Below are positions 25,221-33,619 of a stretch of DNA of 64,000 nt, piece after piece (the stretch's first letter is position 1; each line of letters opens with the position of its first letter). The position numbers and the translations under genes were made by a program. The stretch is from Puia dinghuensis (GTDB lineage: Bacteria; Bacteroidota; Bacteroidia; Chitinophagales; Chitinophagaceae). The notes under the pieces are model-generated. The model was not told where the DNA came from, ran no database searches, and was given only the letters and a program-made list of their open reading frames with translations. Where the stretch lies: contig NZ_BMJC01000007.1 of the NCBI RefSeq assembly GCF_014642875.1, forward strand, positions 124,001 through 188,000, in the 5' to 3' direction.

Positions 25221-25826
25221 TTATCGCTTACGCCGCCTAACGGAGGACATGTTTAATTTTATCCTGCTTGAATGTAGATGGCGGAAGACATTTTCCGGAA
25301 TGGATGTATAACTAGGGAGGTAGGGGATAGGAACGCGATCGAGTAATTCAGGCGAGTACAAGCGAAGTCGATCATAATTCGAACTATCCCAACCTGGTCG
25401 AGAACAACGACGTCTCTCCTGCATGGCCATCACGTCTTTTTGTAGAATGGTGCAATATTGCCTCTGGAATTGCGGGAACTTTTTAGTCAAAGTGTCGACG
25501 AGCGAACCAGGGAAGCGCCATAGTATACTATCTTCCAGCGCCTGGATGCCTTGCTCCTGCTCCGATTCTTCAGGAAATAATACTCTCAAAGTAATGATAA
25601 AATTATCCTCTTTTTTGAACCGGAAGGTTACTTGCTCGCCTTTTTCGAGGATAAAGATGCGTAACAAACCCTTTTCAACGAAATAGAAATCATCGGTGAC
25701 TGTGCCAATCGGTTGAAAGACCTCATGTTTGCGGATAACCATAGGATGAACATTTTCCCGAAGGGTGGTTTCCAGCTCGAGGGGCATTCGCTTATAGCTT
25801 TTAAGGATCTTGATGTAGCGTTCCAT
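25221..25826 (-). CDS. Crp/Fnr-family transcriptional regulator
   Basis: 201 residues with a cyclic-nucleotide-binding-like beta-roll (HEVFQPIGTVTDDFYFVEKGLLRIF) and a long connecting helix. The C-terminal region (PELLDRVPIPYLPSYTSIPENVFRHL) corresponds to the winged HTH of the Bacteroidota Crp group, although the usual SRIRK recognition end reads SSRIKLNMSS. No ligand residues of true cAMP receptors are evident. It lies directly upstream of the lipoprotein operon and may control it. Confidence 0.75.
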   Translation of the reverse strand: MERYIKILKSYKRMPLELETTLRENVHPMVIRKHEVFQPIGTVTDDFYFVEKGLLRIFILEKGEQVTFRFKKEDNFIITLRVLFPEESEQEQGIQALEDSILWRFPGSLVDTLTKKFPQFQRQYCTILQKDVMAMQERRRCSRPGWDSSNYDRLRLYSPELLDRVPIPYLPSYTSIPENVFRHLHSSRIKLNMSSVRRRKR

Positions 25827-25915
25827 AAAGGGATAGGTTTCGTTGAAAGGTGAATGATAAAAATGTGAGTTATTTCAAACCCTGTTTGTAAACATATAGT
25901 CGAAAAGAAAACGGT

Positions 25916-26287
25916 TCACACATTTTCCACATCTGCCAAGTCCGAATTAACCTGAGCCAATCGCTCTTTAAATTGAATTACCCTATGAAGATATTTGGAA
26001 TAAATTTTGCTGGTTGGACGGAAATCGTGATCGATAAGGAGTTGAAATACATAACAATCATCCGATAGCTTTATACATCCGATATAGTCCTTAATGTCGC
26101 ACCACACCGGAAGGATTAAATACACTTCCATTGCCAATGCCGCCCGAAGTTCGTCATCGCTCCTGATCGTATAAGCAAGTCCCGGACCGCTTATTTCATC
26201 CAGCCTACTTTCGCTTTCCGTAAAAACGTAGACTTCCCCGGGTTTTATGATCCCCTTCACCGATATACCATCTAATAACTTGTCCAT
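25916..26287 (-). CDS. Hypothetical cytosolic protein
   Basis: 123 residues, no signal or membrane segment. Mixed alpha/beta composition with an acidic, Asp/Glu-rich character and no recognised motif. The 163 bp upstream separate it from a divergent Crp-like gene, so the two may share a control region. Confidence 0.5.
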   Translation of the reverse strand: MDKLLDGISVKGIIKPGEVYVFTESESRLDEISGPGLAYTIRSDDELRAALAMEVYLILPVWCDIKDYIGCIKLSDDCYVFQLLIDHDFRPTSKIYSKYLHRVIQFKERLAQVNSDLADVENV

Positions 26288-26450
26288 AAATCTTTCATTT
26301 AATTAGGTTAAAGAATTCTTGATGACTTTGATGTAGTAAAAATATGCTCACTCTTGTTAATTACAAATGACATTTGTCAGATTCTAACTGCGCATATGGT
26401 TCGCCGATTATATGTATGTTCGCTCTTAATAACCTTTTAATCTTTACCTA

Positions 26451-27029
26451 ATGGAAGAATTACTGCAATTCCTGTCCTCTATTCGTCAGCTATCTCGTAA
26501 TTGCGCAGATTACCTATACGAAAACGTCGAATGTCGGGAACTTCGAAAGAAAGACGTGCTTTTGAAGATCGGTGAGATCAACCGGCATCTCTATTTTATC
26601 AAAAAGGGGCTTTTGTATTCCTACTATTATGTTAATGATAATCCTGTTCCGGCCTGGTTCTTCGGGCCTGGTCATACAGTTGTATCCACGCGTAGTTTCT
26701 ACAACCAGGTGCCCAGTCATGCATGCATCGAGGTATTGGAAGATTGCGAGTTGTACTATTTTACCAAAGAGAAATTTGATTGTGCAAAAAAGACCTTTCA
26801 TGAATTTAGCCTAATTGCCAATGAACTCTACCCCAAATATGTTATGGAGTTTGAGAGATACGCCGAAATGATCAGATATTACAAGGCTAAAGAAAAATAT
26901 CAATTTCTTCTCTCGGAAAGGCCGGAATTGATTCAACAAGTTCCGGTCAAATTGTTGGCTCCCTGGCTTGGCATGCGCGAGGCGACTTTAAGCCGGATGC
27001 GTAGCCGAAATGGCGGAAAAAATAAATAA
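26451..27029 (+). CDS. Crp/Fnr-family transcriptional regulator
   Basis: 192 residues. Beta-roll (RKKDVLLKIGEINRHLYFIKKGLLYSYY), FFGPGHTVVSTRSFYNQ in the position of the phosphate-binding cassette, then the dimer helix and a C-terminal HTH (PVKLLAPWLGMREATLSRMRS) typical of Bacteroidota Crp-type regulators. Followed by an intrinsic terminator, so it is transcribed alone. Confidence 0.82.
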   Translation: MEELLQFLSSIRQLSRNCADYLYENVECRELRKKDVLLKIGEINRHLYFIKKGLLYSYYYVNDNPVPAWFFGPGHTVVSTRSFYNQVPSHACIEVLEDCELYYFTKEKFDCAKKTFHEFSLIANELYPKYVMEFERYAEMIRYYKAKEKYQFLLSERPELIQQVPVKLLAPWLGMREATLSRMRSRNGGKNK

Positions 27030-27137
27030 TCTGACATTTATCAATAATTGCCAATTTACCTGCACTTATCTTTGATCTGCAAGTACCAAATACTGTGAGA
27101 TAAGATAACGAGGAGAGAGGCATTGGCTAAACTTGGT

Positions 27138-27178
27138 ACGGGGTACCGGCAACGCAAAGCCGGCCCCGTTTCTATTTT
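27138..27178 (+). terminator. Intrinsic terminator after the Crp-like gene
   Basis: ACGGGG-TA-CCGGC pairs with GCCGG-CCCCGT around a short loop (AACGCAAA), followed by TTCTATTTT. The strong GC stem and U-rich tail lie about 110 bp after the stop codon and ahead of the RteC-like gene. Confidence 0.8.
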
Positions 27179-27226
27179 CCGGTGGTGGGTATCAAGTTTA
27201 GTTTGTTAAACCCAAAATGAGGAAGA

Positions 27227-27784
27227 ATGGAAAAGGTCGTAAAAGAAAGGATGCAGGAGCTGGAACAAGCCATCCTTTCCAGTGAAAGTGAGCCAAGCCG
27301 GTTGAATAAGATTTCCCGCTATCTACTACTGGCTAGCCAGGCAATTGTACAGATAGTGGAAGAGATGAGAAATGACCCGGAGATGAAGCAGAGAGAGAAT
27401 CTGGTGGCCTGTCTGTTATCCTATATTGAATACGCCGTGTTGTCTAGCAGGGAAGCAAATACTCAAAAGGCTGAGCCGGCGGACACCACACCGGGCCCAG
27501 TGGTAACCTATAAAGGAAAGGCCATCGACCTTGTTGAATTAGGGATGGGCATCTGGCTCTCAGAAGACGTCCACGTAGACGGCAAGCCTGCCACTCAGAA
27601 ATTTATCCGACAGGCCTTGGAGATGCTATTCGGCGTTTCTCTTGCCCAGTGGGACAGCCGGGTACAAGAGCTGAAGAGAAGAACAAAGGACCACCGCCTC
27701 AGCAAATACAATGAAATAACTCGACGACTTGATGCCTATCTCGATCAGTTGTCGGATGACCGGCCAAAAAGGTATTCGTTTTGA
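27227..27784 (+). CDS. rteC: RteC-like regulator of a conjugative element
   Basis: 185 residues. The C-terminal half (YKGKAIDLVELGMGIWLSED, KFIRQALEMLFGVSLAQWD, RRTKDHRLSKYNEITRRLD) follows the pattern of the RteC C-terminal domain, which in CTnDOT activates excision and transfer genes. The N-terminal half is shorter than in CTnDOT RteC. It marks the left part of the conjugative segment and abuts, tail to tail with a 2-bp gap, a small membrane-protein gene. Confidence 0.7.
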   Translation: MEKVVKERMQELEQAILSSESEPSRLNKISRYLLLASQAIVQIVEEMRNDPEMKQRENLVACLLSYIEYAVLSSREANTQKAEPADTTPGPVVTYKGKAIDLVELGMGIWLSEDVHVDGKPATQKFIRQALEMLFGVSLAQWDSRVQELKRRTKDHRLSKYNEITRRLDAYLDQLSDDRPKRYSF

Positions 27785-27786
27785 AC

Positions 27787-28197
27787 TTATGCATCGACTG
27801 CCGGAGGCTTCTTTCGCCGGACCATACAGAAAAGGAATAGCCCAAACAGGAGAGCATACACGATGCAAAACCTGGTATCAGAATGATCTGAAAAGGTATT
27901 GATGTGCCTGGTCGATCGGGCATACACTGGTCTAAACCGGGCTTTAAACCTGGCCAGTTGCCCCTTCCTCATTTTGCCGGAGGGACGGATGTCTTCAATT
28001 GACTTTTTAAAATAGGATTGACATTGCCGCCACGAACTGCGATAGATGAAGGTGCCCAGGTGTAGCAGGAAAAAGACGATAAAGCAAGCCACGATTAATT
28101 TCGTTGCAAGCGATGGCTGATGATAACTCATCCATCCGAGGCCGCCTACTGCTGAGATGGCAACGCCTGTAATAATGCCCGACAATATGGTATCCAT
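27787..28197 (-). CDS. Small membrane protein of the conjugative segment
   Basis: 136 residues: two N-terminal helices (about 5-22 and 33-52), a basic central region (KKSIEDIRPSGKMRKGQLARFKARFRP) and one C-terminal helix (CIVYALLFGLFLFCMV). No recognised family. Oriented away from the tra genes, next to the XRE regulator. Confidence 0.55.
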   Translation of the reverse strand: MDTILSGIITGVAISAVGGLGWMSYHQPSLATKLIVACFIVFFLLHLGTFIYRSSWRQCQSYFKKSIEDIRPSGKMRKGQLARFKARFRPVYARSTRHINTFSDHSDTRFCIVYALLFGLFLFCMVRRKKPPAVDA

Positions 28198-28285
28198 ACC
28201 CTTTGTTTTAAGGATTTACAATTTTTTGCCTTAAAATTTGGTTGGAAACCTAGGGACAGCAATATGCGATGAACGGAACTGCGAA

Positions 28286-28516
28286 TCACTCCTTTCCGCA
28301 GATCAAATAGCAGAGTTCTACCTTGAAAAAATCGGCCAGGACAATAATAGTTTTCAGTGTTGGATTGCCTTTCCCATTCTCAATTTCATTGATATTTGTA
28401 TGGTCCATATCGACCTCTAACGCCAGTTCCCTGGTGCTCAGATTACGCTCATTTCGAAGCTTTTTTAACCTTTCGCCGAATCCTTTTAATATTTCTTTTT
28501 CCCGGATAGGGTCCAT
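28286..28516 (-). CDS. XRE-family helix-turn-helix regulator
   Basis: 76 residues that are one Cro/cI-type HTH: FGERLKKLRNERNLSTRELA, LEVDMDHTNINEIENGKGNP, LKTIIVLADFFKV. Such short XRE proteins repress mobile-element promoters. A perfect 18-bp palindrome lies 34 bp upstream of its start, a good candidate operator for autoregulation and for the divergent tra operon. Confidence 0.88.
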   Translation of the reverse strand: MDPIREKEILKGFGERLKKLRNERNLSTRELALEVDMDHTNINEIENGKGNPTLKTIIVLADFFKVELCYLICGKE

Positions 28517-28549
28517 TTAGCTAAAATCAATAAATCTGCTGAAAATACT

Positions 28550-28567
28550 GTTCGGTTATAACCGAAC
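28550..28567. promoter_or_regulatory. Perfect 18-bp palindrome, candidate XRE operator
   Basis: GTTCGGTTATAACCGAAC is its own reverse complement. It sits between the XRE gene (minus) and traE (plus), in the position expected for a repressor operator. Binding is inferred. Confidence 0.6.
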
Positions 28568-28640
28568 TGCCAATATTTTTGTTTTGAATCTAAGTGACCA
28601 AAAAATAAGACAGGAGCGGAAAAGCAGCTTAATAATCAGT

Positions 28641-28684
28641 GCCTTATAAAGGCACTTCTATAGTATAGTCTATACTATAGAAGT
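28641..28684. promoter_or_regulatory. Two inverted repeats ahead of traE
   Basis: First a small hairpin GCCTT-ATA-AAGGC, immediately followed by a 15-bp perfect inverted repeat (arm ACTTCTATAGTATAG, one central T). They end 25 bp before the GTG start of traE, inside the expected mRNA leader. Options are a second regulator site, an attenuator, or part of a transfer origin; no U-tract follows, so a simple terminator is unlikely. Confidence 0.55.
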
Positions 28685-28709
28685 CAGGGTTAGCCGAAAA
28701 GCAACATTT

Positions 28710-29159
28710 GTGTCGAAACAATTTTTTTCACCAAAAACTTCGATCCAAATGTTACACGCAATCACTTGGGGCAGCTTCTTTACAGCGTTGCTCCTTTCGA
28801 CGGCTGCCTACTACAGCATTCTCTGCCTTTTATTCTATCGTAACAAGCTCTTTCAGCGGATGCGCCAAAAAGGGCCCCTGGTGGCGATTGGCCTGCTGAG
28901 CAGTATTGCCCTTCATGCCCAGGACGGAAACGCGGGCATCACACAAGCGAATACCATGATTAGAAACTACTATGCCGACGGGGTGAATTTAATGTATGCT
29001 ATCGCCGCCATATTAGGCCTGGTCGGCGCCGTTAAGGTGTATAGGGAGTGGAACCATGGACACCAGCAAGAAGCGTACAGAGCCGCAGCAGGGTGGTTCG
29101 GCTCATGTGTTTTCCTTGTCGTGGTAGCTACAGTGATCAAAAGCTTTTTCGGAATCTAA
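28710..29159 (+). CDS. traE: TraE (DUF4134) with an added N-terminal membrane segment
   Basis: 149 residues, versus about 100 for Bacteroides TraE. The TraE core starts at about residue 55: signal-like LVAIGLLSSIALHA, QDGNAGITQANTMIRNYY, YAIAAILGLVGAVKVYREW, AAAGWFGSCVFLVVVATVIKSFF. Before it lie about 50 residues with another helix (HAITWGSFFTALLLSTAAYY) and a basic YRNKLFQRMRQK link, resembling a separate small gene that can precede traE in related elements. The frame opens with GTG; ATG 28749 is an alternative. TraE is a small pilin-like (VirB2-type) inner-membrane component. First gene of the transfer operon. Confidence 0.82.
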   Translation: MSKQFFSPKTSIQMLHAITWGSFFTALLLSTAAYYSILCLLFYRNKLFQRMRQKGPLVAIGLLSSIALHAQDGNAGITQANTMIRNYYADGVNLMYAIAAILGLVGAVKVYREWNHGHQQEAYRAAAGWFGSCVFLVVVATVIKSFFGI

Positions 29160-29168
29160 AAATGCGAG

Positions 29169-29489
29169 ATGACAACGAGTGTCTATCCCAATTACCGGGC
29201 CATGAGCCGCCCCATTACGTTCAAAGGCTTCCGCGGTCAATACATCCTGGTCGCTGCCGCCTCGCTGGTCATCGACCTCCTACTCTTCGTCATCCTCTAT
29301 TGCTGCGGAGTAACACCCCTGATCTGCATCCTGCTGGTCTTCGGACTGGGCGCTGCAGCACTATGGACGACAGCAAGATTGAGCCGGCGATTCGGCGCCC
29401 ATGGCCTTATGAAACACTTTGCCGCCAAGCGCGTCCCCCGGGTAGTGCGCTTCAACAGCCGGCGGGTATACTTTAACCTTATAAAATAA
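29169..29489 (+). CDS. traF: TraF conjugation protein (DUF4133)
   Basis: 106 residues. Two central membrane helices (YILVAAASLVIDLLLFVILY and TPLICILLVFGLGAAALWT) flanked by FKGFRGQYI before and a basic ARRFGAHGLMKHFAAKRVPR tail. This is the VirB3-like layout of Bacteroidetes TraF. It lies 9 bp after traE and 5 bp before traG. Confidence 0.85.
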   Translation: MTTSVYPNYRAMSRPITFKGFRGQYILVAAASLVIDLLLFVILYCCGVTPLICILLVFGLGAAALWTTARLSRRFGAHGLMKHFAAKRVPRVVRFNSRRVYFNLIK

Positions 29490-29494
29490 CAGTT

Positions 29495-32400
29495 ATGCGT
29501 TCTTACCAAATTCACACCTTTCTCCCTATTCAGGAGATCGATAATAATTGCCTGCTCAGCCGCAATGGCGACATCGCCATCGCCTGCGCCGTAACCAAAC
29601 AGCCTCTCTACGACCTCTCCCCGGCGGAATACGGCCGGCTGCACGAGACCCTGCAGAAAGCAATGGAGCTCTTCACCTACGGCACCATCGTTCATTTCCA
29701 GGATATCTACAACAATACCGCCTGGACCGATCTCACCCTTCCGACCGATACCGGCGACATTCTCGCCGACAGCAGCAACCGCCATTTCAATGGCCGGCTT
29801 TACCGGATGCAACGATCGTTTTTATACATCACCAAACGAACAGCCACCAGGCGGCCGCCAGACTCGTCACTGTCTTCGCTGCTAAGGTCGGCACACGACC
29901 CGCAATACTGCTCCACCCAGGCCGAAATAGATGCTTTTCTTGCGGAATGCCGCCAGTTCATCGATGGCCTGAATGCCAGCGGTGTCATCCAACTGAAGCA
30001 TCTCACCGGAGAAGACCTAATGGGTACCATGTCGCGGACAGGGCTGTTGGAACAATACATGACGCTCGAACAATTCCAGCGAGCCGCCGTCCTGCAGGAC
30101 GTCGACATCGACAAAGGCGAGATCCGCGTCGGCAGAAAACGGCTGGTGCTCTACACCCTCGCCGATGCCGCCAACCTTCCATCGCAATGCAGTCCCTTCC
30201 GGCTCTATGAACCCTACAGCACGGCCAATACCAATTATCCTATCGGTCATGCGACTACGCTCGGTCCGCTGCTGGACGTCGACCACATCTGCAACCTGTA
30301 CATCGAGAAGTTCGATGCCAGAGACGAACTGCAAAGACTGGAAACACAACGTCGCCGCCTTCATAGCATGGCAGGGGCCGACCGGACCAACGCCGCGACC
30401 GCCGCGGACATCGACGCCTTCCTCGACCAGGCGGCAAAACCCGGCCAATGGGTGGTCCGCGTACACCAGAACATCCTGGGGTGGACCGAAGACCCGGCCT
30501 TTCTTCCGGAACTGAACAGCCGTATCATCACCGCCATCCACCGCACCGGCGCTACGCCCCATCTCGAAACGGTGGGCGCCCCCCAGATCTGGTGGGCCGG
30601 CATCCCGGGCAACGCCGGCGACCTCCCGGTGAACGAGACTTTCCTCAGCTTCCCCGGAGCGGCGCTCTGTTGGCTGATCCCCGAAGGGAGCGACCCCACC
30701 ACAAAGACAACTACCCCCTCAGGCATCCGCCTGGGGGACCGTCACACGGGCATCCCCGTCAACGTAGACCTCTCCGACGAACCACTGAAGAAAGGCTGGA
30801 TCACTAACAGAAATAAATTTATCCTCGGTGGCAGCGGCAGCGGGAAATCATTTTTCACGAACCTTCTCGTCCGCAGCTACCATGCCCAGCGCGCCCATAT
30901 CGTCCTGCTCGACATCGGCGGCAGCTATAAGTCGCTATGTCAGCTGCTCGACGGCTACTATTTCGAATGCGCGGAGGCCAACCCCATCCGGTTCAACCCC
31001 TTTCTGCTTGCAGAAGGCGAGACCCTCGACACCGAGAAAAAGGAAAGCCTCAAGGCTCTGCTGCTTACCCTCTGGAAAAAGACGGACGAAGGCTTCCGCC
31101 GCAGCGAATATGTGGCCCTGTCCAATATGATTGAGGGCTATTACGCCTGGCTGGCGGATATCCCGTCGACAACGCCCTGCTTCGACAGCTTTTACGAGTG
31201 GACGCGGGACGTTTTCCAGCCGCGCGTCGTTGAAGTGGGTGTCCGCGAAAGCGATTTCGACTGCCGCAACCTGCTCTATGTTCTCCGCCCCTACTATAAG
31301 GGTGGAGAATATGACTACCTACTGAACGCTACGGAAAACACCGATCTCTTCCACCAGCGCCTCATCGTCTTCGACCTGGATGCGATCAAGGACCATCCAA
31401 TTCTTTTCCCGATCACGACCATTATCATCATGGAGCTGTTCACCAGCAAGATGCGGAAGTTGAAGGGCGTCAGGAAGGTCATATTGTTGGAAGAAGCCTG
31501 GAAGGCCATCGCCAAGGAAGGGATGAGCGACTATGTGAAATATCTGTTCAAGACCGTTCGCAAATTCTACGGCGAGGCCATCGTCGTCACCCAGGATATC
31601 GAAGACATCGTCTCCAGCCCCGTGGTGAAGAACGCGATCATCAACAACGCCGACTGCAAGATCCTGCTCGACCAGAGCAAATTCCTCAACCGCTTCGACC
31701 AGATACAGGAACTGCTCGGCCTCACGGAGAAAGACAAAACCATGGTGCTTTCGCTCAACCGGGCCAACGACCCTAACCTCAAATACAAAGAGGTTTTCAT
31801 CGGTCTCGGCGCCGATCATGGCAGGGTATACCGGGTCGAAGTCCCGCTGGAGGAATACCTGGTGTACACCACGGAAGAGAAGGAGAAGGTGAAGGTGTTC
31901 GAATATGCCGGGCAGCATGGCAGCCTTTGGAAGGGTATCGATGCACTGGCGGCCGATATCCGCAGCGGAGCGGTGAAGTTGCTGGTCGCAGCACTATTGA
32001 CTGGTCTTTTCCTGCTGGCGCCCCATGCCCGGGCTTCGGCACAGGTCGATATTATCGGCGACGCCATCAAGGAAGCGCTCGAGTCCGCCGATCTACATAT
32101 CCAGCGGCTGCAGACGAAGACGATCTTGCTGCAGAATGCCGAGAAGGCGCTTGAGAATACGATGGCCGGCGACCTGCTGGATGATATAACGGGCTGGGTG
32201 CAGCAACAAAAAGACCTCTACGGCGAATACTACAACGAGCTGTGGCAGGTGAAAGACGCATTCGTCCATTATAGTAAGGTGGTAACACTGCTCGACCGGC
32301 AGGCACAGCTTGTCAGCGATTACCAGCGAGCCACCGCGGCAGTGAAACAGGATGCGCATTTCAGTCCGGGGGAGTTGACGCATATCCTTAGCGTCTACAG

Positions 32401-32635
32401 CGGTATCCTCGATGCGAGTATCCGGGATGTCGGGCGACTGGCCACCGTTCTCACGGGCTTCGCCACGCAGATGGACGATGCGGCCCGCCTCCGGCTGCTC
32501 GACGAGACGGCCGCGGACATCGACCGCAACTCCGCCACCCTGCGCACCTTCACCCAGGAGAACAGCCTGCTGAGCCTCCAGCGTGCCAAGGATGCGGCAG
32601 ACATTCAGGTGATCCAAAAACTCTACGGACTATGA
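29495..32635 (+). CDS. traG: TraG-family (VirB4-like) conjugation ATPase fused to a TraI-like domain
   Basis: 1046 residues. Residues 1-820 are the VirB4-type ATPase that powers the mating channel: Walker A GGSGSGKS with K451, Walker B ILLEEAW with E666/E667, and the IVVTQDIEDI motif. Ordinary Bacteroidetes TraG ends near there (about 830 residues). Here the frame continues through a hydrophobic segment LLVAALLTGLFLLAPHARASA (about 829-850) into some 195 residues of coiled-coil-rich sequence (DIIGDAIKEALESADLHIQR, LQNAEKALENTM, VIQKLYGL) that matches the separate exported TraI-like proteins of such operons. No Met lies at the junction, so it is a true fusion in this sequence. The stop overlaps the next start (ATGA). 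Confidence 0.9.
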   Translation: MRSYQIHTFLPIQEIDNNCLLSRNGDIAIACAVTKQPLYDLSPAEYGRLHETLQKAMELFTYGTIVHFQDIYNNTAWTDLTLPTDTGDILADSSNRHFNGRLYRMQRSFLYITKRTATRRPPDSSLSSLLRSAHDPQYCSTQAEIDAFLAECRQFIDGLNASGVIQLKHLTGEDLMGTMSRTGLLEQYMTLEQFQRAAVLQDVDIDKGEIRVGRKRLVLYTLADAANLPSQCSPFRLYEPYSTANTNYPIGHATTLGPLLDVDHICNLYIEKFDARDELQRLETQRRRLHSMAGADRTNAATAADIDAFLDQAAKPGQWVVRVHQNILGWTEDPAFLPELNSRIITAIHRTGATPHLETVGAPQIWWAGIPGNAGDLPVNETFLSFPGAALCWLIPEGSDPTTKTTTPSGIRLGDRHTGIPVNVDLSDEPLKKGWITNRNKFILGGSGSGKSFFTNLLVRSYHAQRAHIVLLDIGGSYKSLCQLLDGYYFECAEANPIRFNPFLLAEGETLDTEKKESLKALLLTLWKKTDEGFRRSEYVALSNMIEGYYAWLADIPSTTPCFDSFYEWTRDVFQPRVVEVGVRESDFDCRNLLYVLRPYYKGGEYDYLLNATENTDLFHQRLIVFDLDAIKDHPILFPITTIIIMELFTSKMRKLKGVRKVILLEEAWKAIAKEGMSDYVKYLFKTVRKFYGEAIVVTQDIEDIVSSPVVKNAIINNADCKILLDQSKFLNRFDQIQELLGLTEKDKTMVLSLNRANDPNLKYKEVFIGLGADHGRVYRVEVPLEEYLVYTTEEKEKVKVFEYAGQHGSLWKGIDALAADIRSGAVKLLVAALLTGLFLLAPHARASAQVDIIGDAIKEALESADLHIQRLQTKTILLQNAEKALENTMAGDLLDDITGWVQQQKDLYGEYYNELWQVKDAFVHYSKVVTLLDRQAQLVSDYQRATAAVKQDAHFSPGELTHILSVYSGILDASIRDVGRLATVLTGFATQMDDAARLRLLDETAADIDRNSATLRTFTQENSLLSLQRAKDAADIQVIQKLYGL

Positions 32636-32976
32636 ACCGCTTATTGCTCATTAGCGCCCTTTGCGGCGGCCTGGCGCTGCCAGGGCATGCCCAGTCCATC
32701 CGCACCTGGATCGAGGAATTGGCGGCCTTGCAGACACTCGAGCATACGATCCAACAGGGATACCAGACCGTCAGCAGCGGGCTGCAAACGATCGACGCCA
32801 TCCGCCGCGGCGAGTACGGGCTTCACAGCACATATTTCAGCAGCCTGGACAGGGTCAAGCCAGTCGTCACAGGCGATCCCCGGGTACAAGCGCTTCGCAG
32901 CCGGCTGACGGCGCTGATCGCCCAGTTGCAGGCGGCCCTGGATTACTGGAAACGGCAACCTATTGTTTCACCATAA
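32632..32976 (+). CDS. Small exported conjugation protein
   Basis: 114 residues with a Sec signal (MNRLLLISALCGGLALPGHAQ) and a helical mature part (WIEELAALQTLEHTIQQGYQ, LRSRLTALIAQLQAALDYWK). Its start overlaps the traG stop by four bases, indicating coupling. No named family is recognised; position between TraG/I and TraJ and general look match accessory periplasmic tra proteins of Chitinophagaceae elements. Confidence 0.65.
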   Translation: MNRLLLISALCGGLALPGHAQSIRTWIEELAALQTLEHTIQQGYQTVSSGLQTIDAIRRGEYGLHSTYFSSLDRVKPVVTGDPRVQALRSRLTALIAQLQAALDYWKRQPIVSP

Positions 32977-32986
32977 AACCATTCTT

Positions 32987-33619
32987 ATGCTAAAAATGAT
33001 CTTGATCCTGGCGTTCGGGCTTGTCTCGGTGACCGGCCGCAGCCAGTCCATCCTCGATCTCACCGAGCAGCTGGCCTTCGACGTCGAGAAGCTGCATTCG
33101 ATGAAGTCGACGCTACAGGAGATGTATGACGGGTACACTGAGCTGAAGACGGGTTATACCCATATCCGCGACATCGCCCGCGACAATTTCAACCTCCACA
33201 AGGCCTTTCTCGATGCGCTGTGGGTGGTGCATCCCGCCGTCCGGGATGACCCGCGGCTGGACGAAATCCTCAACACAACGGCTCGCATCGTGGGGAACTG
33301 GCGCTCGGCGACGGCAAGGCTGGGCGGCAACCCGGTGTTCACCGCGCAGGAGCGGGGCTATATCACGAGCACGCTCTCGGCCTTGCTAAACCGTTGTAGC
33401 CAGGCCCTGGAAGAGCTGGCGATGGTGACCACCGACGATGAGCTCCGAATGTCGGACGCCCAGCGGTTGGTGTCGCTCGACCGCATCGATGCCGAGGTTC
33501 GGAGTGAGGCTGCTTTTCTGCAACAATTCAATAATAGCCTTGCCGTGGAAGCTGCGCGGCGGCAGCGCGAGGCCGGAGACATTAACACCTTAAAAAAATT
33601 ATATGGTCTACCTGATTGA
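32987..33619 (+). CDS. Exported helical conjugation protein
   Basis: 210 residues from ATG 32987 (MLKMILILAFGLVSVTGRSQ), chosen to open the signal peptide 10 bp after the previous stop. The mature part is helical (LAFDVEKLHSMKSTLQEMYD, QALEELAMVTTDDELRMSDA) and ends NTLKKLYGLPD, echoing the KLYGL ending of the TraI-like domain and hinting that the two share ancestry. It overlaps traJ by 17 bp. Confidence 0.65.
   Translation: MLKMILILAFGLVSVTGRSQSILDLTEQLAFDVEKLHSMKSTLQEMYDGYTELKTGYTHIRDIARDNFNLHKAFLDALWVVHPAVRDDPRLDEILNTTARIVGNWRSATARLGGNPVFTAQERGYITSTLSALLNRCSQALEELAMVTTDDELRMSDAQRLVSLDRIDAEVRSEAAFLQQFNNSLAVEAARRQREAGDINTLKKLYGLPD

Noticed and set aside
28641-28684. Inverted repeats before traE as a simple terminator
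   Set aside because: No U-tract follows on either strand and no gene ends immediately before them on the + strand.
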